Source: Hysterangium stoloniferum
Taxonomy: Eukaryota > Basidiomycota > Agaricomycetes > Hysterangiales > Hysterangiaceae
NCBI GenBank assembly: GCA_015178975.1
Contig: WHVD01000212.1
Span: forward strand, 54,970-118,969
Reading direction: 5' to 3'
Length of the DNA: 64,000 nt
Shown: positions 21,560 through 33,286 of the stretch, piece after piece
Layout of the letters: each line of letters starts with the position of its first letter
Position numbering within the stretch: the stretch's first letter is position 1
Translations under genes and position numbers: made by a program
The notes under the pieces: model-generated
Databases searched by the model: none
Seen by the model: the letters and a program-made list of their open reading frames with translations, nothing else
What the model was told of the DNA's origin: nothing

Positions 21560-24500
21560 TTCCTTCAGTCCCTAGTCGAGCACTCCTTCAGTCCTCGAAC
21601 AGCAAATGGACTACTTGATAGCCTTCTAAACACTGCCACATTGTCTCCTTCCAGGACACGAGGCATTCCTCATAGTAGATGTCCTGTAGGCAGACAGACT
21701 GTCATGTAACTCGTTGGGCAGTGCATCTTGGGGTTAGGAGGGTAAGCTATCATTAGAGTCCATCGGAATCTCCTCCTCCTTAAATGAGTACCAGAGGAGG
21801 TTTATGATGCTTTGCTGTGGCGAGATAGTATAAGACTCGGGATTAGGATCTTTCCATGCTGCTAGTCTATGGGACCTAGCAGCATGCCAGGATGTATACC
21901 CTATACCCCCTATACCGTCCCCCACTTTGTGATATTGTGATTCCACTATGATCTCGCAAATTAACCATTATTGTGCACCGTTAGGTTGCAGTCTGTGTTC
22001 CCGAAAGGTCTAGCCCATGGCAGGTCTAGAAAGTGTCCAGTAATGCTTCAAGTAGGTGGGCGAGTCTGAAGGAAAAAGAAAAAATCACGAAATTGACTGA
22101 GTTCAGTACGATTGTAATAATGAACCCGAATACGGCACTCGAGTTGGGTGTGTACACATTCCTCACTCCAAAATCCCAACACTGGCACATAACCGCTTCT
22201 CCTGCCCCTGTCGCAGCCGAATTTGACATCACAAGTCACGCCTATCGAAAATGCGTGTCGTCACTATGCCTAATGAAAGCACATGAACTGAAATCGAAAG
22301 TGAAAGGGGTGAAGGGGAAAGAGTCCCTGTCTGTTGGCAAGACATTGTCAGGGCATGGTGTTGCACAACCAGAGGGCTACAGGCACGTCGACATGTGTGA
22401 GAAGCACACTCGTGAATTTGACCGTGAGCGATGAGCGCATCAATGCAACTTGCAAATTCGACCACAAACGACGAGCGTGTTGACGTGGCTCGTGAATTCC
22501 ATTAGAAGTCAGCATCCGTCGGTGAGGTCATTGAGGCATGGTGTTGTGCAGCCTGTGAGCTACGAGCGCATCGATGTAGAGTATCTTCAAGCTGTGCCCC
22601 CACACCACATTTGCGCACCCGTGTAGCACAAGTTGCACACTCATGTAGCCCAGTTGCACAGTCGCACCATTGCGCAGTCGCACCGTCGTACAGTTGCACC
22701 GTTGTGCACCCATGCAGCGCAGTCGTGCGGTCGTGCGGTCGCACACTCGTACAGGGCAATCGCGCAGTCACACACTTGTGCAGTGTGGTTGTGCAGTCGT
22801 GAACTCTTGCAGTCGCACCATCACGCTGTCGCACTGTCGCGCACTTGTGCAGCGTGGTCGTGCGGTCGCGCACTTGCGCACTCGTGCAGTGCAGTCGCAC
22901 ATGTGTGCACCTGTAAAGCCATCAAGTGAATGTGCAGCTCAGGGAGGGAGATGTTGGTGCTGTGAAAGTGAGACACATCATACCTCATTGAACACCGTGT
23001 GCTGCACTGAACCCAGGCCTGACCCTGTGGACACTCTGTTGCAAAGCATCACAAACCGAATCCGAATCTATGAATGCCTCATTGGAACATGTCGCATGCT
23101 GAGCCCAAATCGACCAAACCATTACCCACACTTGTTGAACAGTGTGCACCGAACCCGTAAATTGCGAAGGTCAGAAAGGCAAAGCTTCGACTATTTCAGT
23201 GTGAAGCTTTAACCCTGAGGAAAGACCTTGTTGAACAGTGTGTGCTGAACCTGTAAGTTGAGAGGCTTAGAAGAAGAGAGCTTCGACTATTTCAGTACGA
23301 AGCTTTAGCAGAGGGGAAGGCTAAGAGTAGATGACGTTGAAGGTTGAGATGGTGTGAAGGCTTCGTTATGAGGTGACACGGCCCTGTGTCCACAAGTTTT
23401 GGAACTCAGTCCCTTAGTCTGTTTCATGTTTGACTGTCGTCCTCACCCCATCTCCTTGTTGTTGGAAGGACTGGGTAAGCCTTAGCACTGACATGTAGCA
23501 GTAACCCATCTTTATGAAGCTACACGCTCATGTACTGCATGCAGCTCTCGACTGTTCCATCGGCGAGACTGGTGACACAGAGGTGACGATCCATATGCAC
23601 CTTCCCCTATACAGCCCACCCCTATGCACCCATACACCATGCGCCGTACACCCGCATCCATGCGCAGGACCTTCATTATTGCGGAGTACTCGAATGACTG
23701 ATGTTAATGTTTTCGCCGCGCTGTATAGCACTTCGCCATGGGATGGCTCTTTGAAAGTAGGCCCAAGTCCACTTCTCAGCATCGATTTCCTCAAGGTAGC
23801 TGTGCATAACCATATCACTGCCATCATCCAGATCCAGGTCAGTGACGGCATTGGCAGATGACTGCATCTTGTTGCTGCAGCTGCTTTTCTTGTTCAGTGG
23901 TAAGCATGAGTTCATCCTTGTCCTCTGTGCCGCACCCTTACGCCCGCACCTACGCAGCGCACCCACAAGGTGCACCTGCGTATCTGCGTGGTGTGCTTGC
24001 GTGGTACACTTGCACACCTGCGCAGCACCCCGGTGCACTCATCCACTCGTGTGCGTGCACCACATCTACGCCCCACGCGCATGCGCCACGTCCATGCCCC
24101 ACATGCGCGCACCACATCCACGTGCCATGCGCGCACATGCACCTCCACGTGTCGCGTGCACGCACATCCATGCGTGCACGCACATCCATGCGTGCACGCA
24201 CATCCATGCGTGCACGCACATCCATGCGTGCACGCACATCCATGCGTGCACGCACATCCATGCGTGCACGCACGCACCACCTCTACACCCCACATGCACG
24301 CCCCCCATCCACGCCCCGCACACGCACACCACAATCTACGCGCCGTGCACACGCGCCATGTCCACGTAGCGCACATCCGCACTCGCACCGTGCACTTGTG
24401 CACTTGCAATTGTGCACACTCGTGCAGTGCTCGTGTAGCACGGTTGCACGCACTCGTGCAGCACCGTTGTGCATACTCGTGCAGCGCGGTTGCGCGCACT

Positions 24501-24660
24501 CGTGCAGCGCAATTGTGTGCACTCGTGTAGCGCAGTTGTGTGCAGTTGTGCGTACTCTCAACCCGCACCCACCACCATGCATCGTACCTATACGCCGCAC
24601 AACTAATCCATACGCCAGCACCCATATGCCTGTACCATACGCCTGCACCCACACTCCCGC
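21560..24660. other. Non-coding, repeat-rich internal region of element A'
   Basis: No protein family is recognisable. 22600-22930 and 23940-24660 are low-complexity, built from GTGC/GCAC and cactcgtgcag-like words, so long frames open in several phases by composition. Two neighbouring copies of a block of about 80 bp end in cttcgactatttcagt..gaagcttta (23160-23210, 23260-23310). Another block, agctctcgactgttccatcgg, occurs at 23542 and 24692. The region replaces pol. Confidence 0.6.
24163..24270. repeat. 18-bp tandem repeat, six exact copies
   Basis: The unit cacatccatgcgtgcacg is repeated six times without change. Joined units create the 12-bp palindrome tgcgtgcacgca at each boundary. As 18 is divisible by 3, every frame yields a six-residue repeat. 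Confidence 0.96.
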
Positions 24661-24949
24661 ACAGTTGTGCCTATGTGCTCATGCACTGCACCCAGCTCTC
24701 GACTGTTCCATCGGCAAGACTGGTGATGCAGATGTTAGTGTGCTCTTGCAGGCCATAGGTGACAATCCCATATGCGCCCTCTCCTATACCCCCTATACTG
24801 CCCCCCTGTTGCGATATCATTGTTCCAGAATGATCTCGCAACATAAGGATTGTCCCCCATGTGATGTAATTTTCGAGGGAGCGTCCGGGGTCAAATGGGA
24901 ATGTATCCGTCCTTGGCTTGGTCCATCGAGAGGTATCCTTCGCAGTGTG

Positions 24950-26150
24950 TCCATGACTGCCTTCCATTTGCAGAAACTTTGTCAGCGCCCCCCATTCTGG
25001 AACTAGGGGTTTATGTCGATGATTTCCCAATGGTGTCTCCATGGGAAGACTTTTGTCGAGTCTTGCAAGATGGGATGGCTTTACCGTTGGTGAGTTCTGT
25101 CCTGTGCCTTTTATATCATTAAAACCATTGTCTGATTTCTGCCCCCCAGTTTCCAACCCTTTACTGCAGTCCCAATCGTTCAAGCTATCGGATGACTTAT
25201 TGAAGGGTCCACTTGGTGGAGTAAATGGGATAGGATGGATAGGTGATGGATGGCGAGATTCGTCAGGACACTGCGAATCTCGACCTGAGGATGATGGGGA
25301 ACTGGAGACGACTTTGGCTGTGATCTGTTCTGCAGACGCATTCAAGAAAGACGACTGTCCGTTTTTGGCAGTTGATCTGGCATAGATTCCAGGACATTCT
25401 TCGTGAAAGGGACCAGAGGGTGTTCGTGTTGGCTCATAAAACCCATTGAGCAATTCCGCCATCATCTTGTTACATCTCTCCAGGTTGTGCATCAATTTCA
25501 ACGTGAGAGTAAAGTAGGCGAAACACACATTAGAGGGTTTATCGTATATGGATTCTTTCAATGTTTGAATGTAAATGAAATCCATATCAACCCTTGGCAC
25601 GATGTGGTCCCCTCCGAGCAATACATGCATAATCTGTAGCAAATCATCATGCACACAAAGTAAATCGGAGAGCAGAATGAACAATTCCATCTTGATACCC
25701 GCTATTCCCTTTTCTCGGAAGGACATCACTTCGTTTGACCACTTTGGAATCGACTTTGTTACCTTGTCAAGAGTTCCAGGCCAAGTGAATAAATCATGTG
25801 CTGATATGATGCCATGGTACCTTCCCAGCCAGATGGCTATTCTTGTAGGCATGGATGGGTACCTTGTCTTGTAATCCTTTGTGGCAGTGACAACCTTATC
25901 TCTCGAAACTCGGGAAGCGTAGTAGGAGCTCCACTTCACATTGACAGGCTCCGAATAAAGTAGTTGGCCATGATGCTCGAGCATAACTTGTCTTGGCAGG
26001 AAGACCAGGGTATCCTTTATGAAGATGCGAGCTTTTGCCTTTCCAAGGGACTCGACTGCTCGAAGTTCGAGTTACCTTCCATTTGACCAGATTCACAATG
26101 CTCAGCGTGCGAGAAGTTCCAGACAGCGTTTTGCGAAGTTGCGGATGTTG
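24950..26150 (-). pseudogene. Gag of element A', divergent subfamily
   Basis: The minus-strand frame from 25984 aligns with gag of B, C and H while differing at most positions: LLYSEPVNVKWSSYYASRVS for IYAQPIDVQWDMYYTDRIS, WLGRYHGIISAHDLFTWPG for WLGRYQAILSARDLFT, and LLGGDHIVPRVDMDFIYI for LLGRDHVVPKVDYQYMYI. This core is open for more than 300 codons. Downstream it has a Ser/Pro-rich tail, then runs into the repeat-rich region and ends at TGA near 24671. No zinc knuckle was found. The N-terminus (26150-25985) is out of frame with the main ORF. It may still have encoded a usable core Gag until recently. Confidence 0.75.
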
Positions 26151-26240
26151 ACACCTCGCAGCTGTGTAGTTAGAATTTCGTATTGAATATAAAAAGGGAT
26201 TTTCTTTGTAGGGAAAGTACGTTCCAGCCTGGATCACCAC

Positions 26241-26752
26241 TGTGAAGAGTGGCGGAAGTTCTGACCGTTCTATATACGAAGAAATGAGTAGAAAGGAAGG
26301 ATATTGACCTATTCAGTGCAATGTAAGAGGAAGTGAGAGAAAGAGCACGAGATGACGAAGGAGTCAATGAGTGCGATGGTTCGAGTGGAGGCCTCAACTG
26401 TTATAGTTTGAGGCCAGAAGTATTCAGTAATTCAGATAATGCTACCTATGTGGTAGCTGACACGTTAACCCAAGAACCACCACTCGTAAGACACAAACTA
26501 GGTCTACTACGAGTGGTGATCAGGGTAACGTGTCAGCTACCACATAGGTAGCATTATCTGAATTACTGAATACTTCTGGCCTCAAACTATAACAGTTGAG
26601 GCCTCCACTCGAACCATCGCACTCATTGACTCCTTCGTCATCTCATGCTCTTTCTCTCACTTCCTCTTATATTGCACCGAATAGGTCAATATCCTTCCTT
26701 TCTACTCATTTCTTCGTATATAGAACGGTCAGAACTTCCGCCACTCTTCACA
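26241..26752. repeat. Palindromic LTR at the 5' end of element A'
   Basis: Plus strand 26241-26466 is the minus-oriented 3' half of a type A LTR, and 26467-26752 is the plus-oriented 3' half. Both ends therefore read TGTGAAGAGTGGCGG / CCGCCACTCTTCACA. The arms pair over roughly 225 bp with a spacer of about 60 bp, itself containing accaccactcgta/tacgagtggtg. The U3 half of the LTR (hairpin ttttaccaca and the AT-rich part) is missing. Confidence 0.9.
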
Positions 26753-29700
26753 CCAGGCTCTCATTAGTGAGACTAACGAGAGAGGCTCGACGAGAAGGAC
26801 CGTCCCTGACGTCACTAATCCAACGCAGGGAAAGCGTCACGGAAAAATTTTCTTCGAGAAGAGTAACAAGAAGAGCTCGGTCAAACCCACCAAGGAATGT
26901 TGGATATGCGGAAGTCCGGAGCATTTCAAGATAGATTGCCCCTACGCTGGCAAAATGTCTCATTATGTCTCTATCAACAAATGCTCTGCACAGGATATGT
27001 CGGAGGAAGCTGAGGAGCAAAGGTTGTATGAAGTGGTTCATGGACTATCTATACAAGGACAAGTAAATAGCTCTGATGACGAATTGACTTTTGTTTCCAT
27101 TTATGCACCCCGAGTCGGAGACAAATTAGTGAGGAAAATTGAATGACTAGTGAAGCTCTTCCGTCTGAAGTTTATGTATCCATACTCGCCGCAGATTTCT
27201 TCGAAAAGGGAGACCGGTTGAGTGCTCATCTGCAGGACCTTGAAGGCCTGACTGAGAAGTATGGGCAGACTGGAGATTCTCACGAACAAATCAGCTCAAA
27301 CTTGCTCTGTTCGCCTGGAGCTGACATTGACACATTCCCGTTTGATCCTGGAAACCCCCCCGACTTACTACCATACGAGGACTCGGATTTGGAGGACAGC
27401 GACAATGATCCAGTATTGGATTCCCCTTCGAAGCATATTCCTTGTCGAAGTGAGCACAGGAACGTAAGCTTGTCCCTGCGCAAGGAAAGTAAGAGGCCTA
27501 GAATCCAATACCCTCGTCCCAGTCGACTGATGAAGGAGGATACTATGATCCTTTATCGAAAATGGGATCCCCCCAGTGGTTACTCTAGCATAGGAGTTGC
27601 AGTGCTCCATGTTTTCGGTCATGTAGGAACTCCTGATTCACCCGAACATGTTAAAGTCTGAATGGACATGGGAGCAGATCTCTCCCTTATATCGGAGGAA
27701 TTCTACAAGGGGCTGCAGGGCATATATAAGTTGAAACAAGGACTCAAGTTACGTCTAATCCAGCTCACGGGTAACACTAAGGTTATCGGATATGTTAATA
27801 TTCCTATTTACCTGGAGGATGACAGTGGAACGTTACTGAAGTTCGCAGCGGAAACTTACGTCATTAGAGGAATGACGGTGCCAATTCTTTTAGGAGAAGA
27901 CTTTCATATTAATTACGAAATTGGTACTCTAAGAGATCAGCCATTGGGATCTAGACTTATTCTCCCGGGATGACAGGGTTTTATTCCAGCCAGTTCTTCT
28001 AAGGAACTTCAACCTTTGACCTTCACCGTCAATAAGGCCCCTTTCGGGAAGCATGAGAAGGAGCAACCCAAGCTCACCTCTCTCCCCGATAAAGGCGTGC
28101 GTACTGAAAGAGTCGCACGAGCCTTGAAGGATTGCACTATCGATCCAGAGTCAGCCAGACTAGTGCCCATTTTTGTGGACGATCTGAAGGGCGAGGAGTG
28201 GATTGTTGAAGGAATTGTATTGCAAAACGAGGACAATTCCATATTAGCCACACCAATCACGGCAATTTCAAGGAATAGTGCGGCAGTGCCCTTAGCCAAT
28301 CCATCACTAACCCCTAAGACTATCCGACGAGGGGAGACAATAGGGATAATTCATGACCCCGCTCGTTGGGCTCAGAAGCCCAGATCACTTGAGGAGAAAG
28401 GTTTAATGGCAGCAGGCACGACCAAGATCACACACCTTATCGAAAGTCTCTCTCAACTTGAGGAGGACTGTCAATTCGCCTCAGAGAGGCCTAAGCCACC
28501 TGTTGAACCAGAGATTGCAGATGATTTCAAACTGCCTGGTCCTAAGACGGCTGCGGTGGCTGATAATGAGCAATTTGCCTCAGAGGATCTTCACAAGCTA
28601 GTCAACTTGGGACCAGATATACCAACGGAGGTCCTGCCATGTCTCAGATCAGTTTTGACTGAGAACGTTAAGGCTTTTGGAGTCGACAGATGGTTAGGGC
28701 AAGTGGAATGTAGAGTCCCTGTCCCCTTGAAAGAGGGCGCCCAGCCCATATCCATGCCTATGTTCCCTTCGTCCCCTGCCAATAGGAGAGTTATAGACGA
28801 GCAAATGGATACCTGGTTCGAACAGGGTGTCATTGAGCCATCTAAAAGCCCCTGGGGGGCGCCAGCCTTTGTAGTATATTGCAATGGTAAACCACGGGTG
28901 GTCATCGACTATTGGAAACTTAATCATCTCACTGTTCCAGATGAATTCCCTTTACCATGTCAATCGGAGATCATGCAGGCACTGTCGGGATCAAATGTTC
29001 TTTCTTCTTTCGATGCACTAGCTGGGTTTACTCAATTAGAAATGTTGGAGGACGATAAGCCCAAAACAGCCTTTAGATCTCATAGAGGGCTGTGGCAATT
29101 TAAAAGGATGCCGTTCGGGCTCAGAAATGGCCCCTCCACATTTCAGCGCGTCATGCAAACAGTCTTAGCACCCTACTTGTGGATTTTTTCGTCTAGTCTA
29201 CATTGATGACATAGTCATATTCTCTAAGAACTGGGATGATCATTTGCTTCACCTGAAGCAGGTGCTTGGCGCTATCGCTTAGGCCAGCATCACTCTCTCT
29301 CCCAAGAAATGTTTTATCGGATATAATTCGATCTTGTTGTTGGGTCATAAAGTATCCAGGTTGGGCTTTTCGACCCATCAAGAGAAAGTTCGTGCTATAT
29401 TGGAACTGGACCCACCCACTAAAGTCTCTGAACTACAACGGTTTCTTGGAATGGTCCTTTACTTTTCAGCATATATACCATTCTATTCATGGATGGTGTC
29501 CCCTTTATTCTCGCTCCTAAAAAAGGGAACACCCTGGACGTGGACTGCTGAACATGTCCGAGCTTATGAGGATGTTAAAACCGCACTAGGATCAGCACCA
29601 GTGCTGGGACATCCAGTTAGTGGGATGCCCTATTGATTGTATACGGACGCTTCGGATTTTGCCTTGGGTTGTTGCCTCCAACAAGTCCAGAAGATGGCTT

Positions 29701-30633
29701 TAGGAGATTTAGTGGACACTAAAATCTATGCCCAAGCCAAATTGGCTTTTGACCGTGCACAGGACGTGCCATCCTTTGTTCATCAGTACAAAACCAAACA
29801 GCCCGAGATTGAGTGGTCGGATTCGTGGGGATCCACTTTTGAGGCGACCGAAGTTACTGTTGAACGAGTCATTGCATATTGGAGTCGCACGCTGAAAAGC
29901 GTGGAGTGTAACTATTCTGCTACTGAACGGGAAGCGTTAGCAGCAAAGGAGGGACTAGTCCACTTCCAACCCTTCATTGAAGGTGAACACGTTCTACTCA
30001 TTTCGGACCATGCAGCTCTGCAATGGGCTAGATCGTACGAGAACACTAATTGTCGACTAGCTGCATGGGGGGTGATATACGCTGCATTTCCAGGTCTCAA
30101 AATTTTACATCGAGCAGGAAGAGTTCACAGTAACGTGGACCCATTGTCCAGACTCCCTCGGGTACCAGCCTTCATGAGCCCTATTAGAGATGATTTACAA
30201 GCTATCACCTCGACCTCTATGGACAAAAGCACTGAGGAAAAACTATGGAAGGACGAACCTGCTAAGAAGGCGGTCTTCTCGATCATAAACAATTCCATGG
30301 AACCTTTTGGAGTAACTCAGAAGGTTCAACAGTCGGAATGGGATTTTCATAATGCAGTGAGGGACGATCAGGAGGACGAGTCCGACTTTGCACTGCGTCA
30401 TCCTCAGCTGCTAATCAGTATCGAGGAGGGATATATAAAGAAATTTCTAGAGGGATACCCGAAGGACCCAGTCTTCAGAAACCTCTACGCTCTAGATACC
30501 CCTTCACCCAATGCGGTTGTTACTCCTTCTCACTACTTTGTGGGAGCAAACAGACTCCTGTACTTTCGTGACTTGGACTGGAAAAGTCGAGTCTGCATGC
30601 CCAGAACCATGACTAACTCTATTTTAAGGTTGG
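26753..30633 (+). pseudogene. Element B gag end, protease, RT, RNase H and start of integrase
   Basis: The zinc knuckle CWICGSPEHFKIDC is at 26898-26939. The protease motif is altered to MDMGADLSLIS (27662), where H has DTG, and is preceded by a TGA (27659-27661) in place of CGA. RT: PRVVIDYWKLN at 28890, YIDD at 29199-29210, with a one-base frameshift just before (29189) that is absent in H. RNase H: LYTDASDFALGCCLQQ from 29638, TDHAALQWAR-type motif near 30000. The frame 29637-30638 runs into the integrase N-terminus (RTMTNSILRLV) and is cut at 30633 by element G. Other stops are at 27971 (TGG to TGA), 29279 and 29634. Confidence 0.9.
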
Positions 30634-30965
30634 TGTAAGGGCAACCCTAATAGTGGGTATCACACTAGTAGAGGAAATCCAAAGATATATATAAGTAACT
30701 AAATACAAAACAACTATCTACTCACCTAGTAGAGGAAATCCAAAGAGAAAAGTCTAAGGAAACTCTACTAGGTGTGACACGTCAGCTATACAGTATGCAG
30801 CATATTTTCCCACGCCATAAGCGCCCTCATACATCAGTTCAATATACCCTATAAAGAATAAGGTGCCCTGTAATGGGAAGGCAATAAAATGGAATAGACA
30901 ATAGAGCATAATCTGGGGGGTACTAATCTGTGGAATATAAAGTGTGAATGACTTGTCCCCTTACA
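30634..30965 (-). repeat. 3' LTR of element G
   Basis: TGTAAGGGCAACCC to TTGTCCCCTTACA, 332 bp. By direct comparison it differs from the partner at 48320 at one base (T at 30796, C at 48482). Confidence 0.96.
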
Positions 30966-30977
30966 TCACCCCCCCAT

Positions 30978-32614
30978 CTAGGTGTGGCATCCCGACACAC
31001 GAGTGTTATCCAACCTCAACCTGGGGTCCCTGAAAATGGCAAAGTCTTTCTCCTGAATGGGTCTGGGTGCACCTGAGTGTAGTTGATGAAACTCTGCTAC
31101 CAGTTCCGGTGCATGGACATCCTTGGCATCCACCCACTCATTTTCCTCATAGCCATAACCTCTCCATTTGATAAGATACTGGAACTTCCTGTAGTGCATC
31201 CTGCTATCTTAGACCTCCTCCACCTTATATTCCTCTTGGTTACCTACAAGATCGGGGGGGGGGGGGGTTGGTAGGGTTTAGGATGGCCTAGAAATGGGTC
31301 CACTGGAGTGAGCATGAGTTTAACAACAGGGAAAACTGGGTGTAAACGCTTGAGCTTTTGAGGTAAACGCAGTCGATATGCATGTGTGCCCACTGCCCTT
31401 TCTACCATGAAGGGGCCCAAACATTGGTGTGCCAATTTGGCTGATGGTCGGGTAGTAGCTAGATTACTTGCATCCAAAAATACCTTATCTCCTGGATGAT
31501 AGACTGGAGTGGGTTCTCGTCATCAGTTATAGTATCTCGCCATGTCCTCTTTTGATTTCTCCAAGGCAGCCCTAGCTTCCTGCAGAGCATCTGCCATACG
31601 CTCTTTAAGTTCATTTACAGATTCCAATCTAGATGGCACCTGGTGTGGTTCAAAACCCATGCGCGGATGACGACCAGTGTCAACCATGAATGGTGTGTGT
31701 TGTGTGGAAGAATGGATGTGGTTATTGTATTGGAACTCTGCCAAGGGGAGTAATTCATCCCAGTCATCCTGTCACTCATTTGTGAACACCCGTATGTACT
31801 GCTCTAGTTCCATGTTGAGACATTCTGTCTGTCCATCTGTCTGAGGATGATAGGCAGTAGAGGAGGCTATCTTGATGCCGATCAAGCAGTAAAGTTCCTT
31901 GGTGAATTCCACCACAAACTGTGAGCCCCGGTCCGAAACCACCTTCATCGGCAAACCATGTAATTTCCAGACATGCTGTAGGAAACGATGTGCTGCACCT
32001 GCTGCTGACAATGTGGTCATGGTAGGGATGAAGTGTGCCCATTTCGAGAGTGAGTCAACCACATTCATAATCGCATCAAAACTGTGGGCCTCTGGCAGTT
32101 CTGTAATGAAGTCCACACTGATCACTTCCCAGCGTTGACTGGGGATTGGCAATGGATGCAGCTGGCCCATAGGTTTATGCCAGATGGTCTTGGTTCGCAA
32201 GCACACATCACAAGTCTTGGCATAGAGTCCTACATGTCTGGACATTTGGGGCCACCAGTAATTCCTGGAAAAGAGCTCTAAAGTCTTCCACCTGCCTGGA
32301 TGGCCTGTCACCTTGGTATCGTGATGTTGGGCCATAATGCGGTGGCGGAGGTCCAAGTGGTCTGGAACATATACCTTACCACAAAACAGGAGTAGGCCCT
32401 CTGATTCTGACCACTCTGAGGACTGTATAGACCTACTTTTAGTCTTGCGCATCTCCTGAACGGCATTCGCCACTGCATCTTCTGGGGTGGACTCCTTTAA
32501 GCCTTTCCGGACATCCTTCAGGATGTCCCATTCTTCACCATAAACCTCTACCCCTTCCAATGCTCGAATAGCAAACAATTCTGGTCGGAGGAGTACCTAT
32601 CCTTGTTGTCTTCT
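30978..32614 (-). pseudogene. Element G integrase and chromodomain
   Basis: The minus-strand frame 32578-31772 encodes the integrase: zinc-binding HHCC (AQHHDTKVTGH..., KTCDVCLRTK), core Asp in VISVDFITELP, second Asp in VSDRGSQF, and the STAYHPQTDGQTE motif followed by the catalytic Glu region. A TGA at 31772 interrupts it. The frame 31744-31523 continues ([13 protein letters not shown]), then TKLA-type GPF segment (31477-31244) and the chromodomain FQYLIKWRGYGYEENEWV (from 31190). A run of 14 G (31254-31267) causes a frame change before the chromodomain. Integrase inserts element DNA; the chromodomain targets it to modified histones. Confidence 0.9.
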
Positions 32615-33256
32615 TGTGAAGAGTCGATAGATTCTGACCGTTCAATATACGAAGTATAGTGTTTATTCAACTACTACTAGCAGGTATTGACCATTCAGTA
32701 CAATACCGTAGAATACTAGACTGGCTGTACTAGTAAGGAGACACGCAATGCGTCACAAGAGCAACTGTACAGTTGCTCTTGACAGCTAGAATGAAGAATG
32801 AAAGAGTTGACCTTCACGGTACAACTCGTAGCTAGACGTAAGATAGATAATCAACGAGAGGCCGAATATATAAAGTAAAGGGATAATAGCGCGAGTCGAC
32901 TATAATGTCGACGAGCGCAAAGACCTTAGAGTGGAACTCGACCTTCGCGGTTCGAGTCCAAAGTCTGTGAGTATGCGAGAGAACACTACCTTTATAGGTA
33001 GTTGAGACGTTACCCTTGACACCTCTCGCTATTTGACGTCTGGGTTGTTTACGAGGTGGTGTCTGTTGGGTAAAAAGTGTCTATCGTTTGGCGCCGAGAG
33101 TGCCCATACGTATACACAAAGCTTTGAACTACAAAATAAGGGTATGCTCGAAATATAGAAAGAATGTAAATGAAGAAAATAAAAAGTAAATAATAAAATA
33201 CTATAATCCAACTATTATTCCTTAGTCCAATTATGCATATATGCATACCCTTCACA
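32615..33256 (-). repeat. 3' LTR of element H (type B)
   Basis: 642 bp. Contains the perfect 26-bp palindrome at 32756-32781 (half-site caagagcaactgt) and the terminal palindrome tatgcatatatgcata. It adjoins gtgccccccagttcgaa, the purine tract on the minus strand. Confidence 0.94.
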
Positions 33257-33286
33257 GTGCCCCCCAGTTCGAAGGGATGTGCTATA

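Larger units (their letters stand above)
20882..26752 (-). mobile_element. Element A': non-autonomous gypsy-type element with gag but no pol
   Basis: Type A LTR material lies at both ends and CCAGG flanks the element (20877-20881, 26753-26757). On its minus strand the order is 5' LTR (rearranged), PBS, gag, about 3.3 kb of non-pol sequence including GC-rich simple repeats, a remnant of the third ORF, purine tract and 3' LTR. No RT, RNase H, integrase or protease motif was found. It would have depended on a relative for enzymes. Confidence 0.85.

Noticed and set aside
22600-22930. Possible CRISPR-like repeats and spacers
   Set aside because: The repeats are degenerate low-complexity words without constant repeat or unique spacers, in a eukaryotic retroelement.
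23858-25006. ORF of 382 codons with His/Ala/Arg repeats
   Set aside because: Open by composition of the GCAC/GTGC repeats, with similar open frames on both strands, inside element A'.
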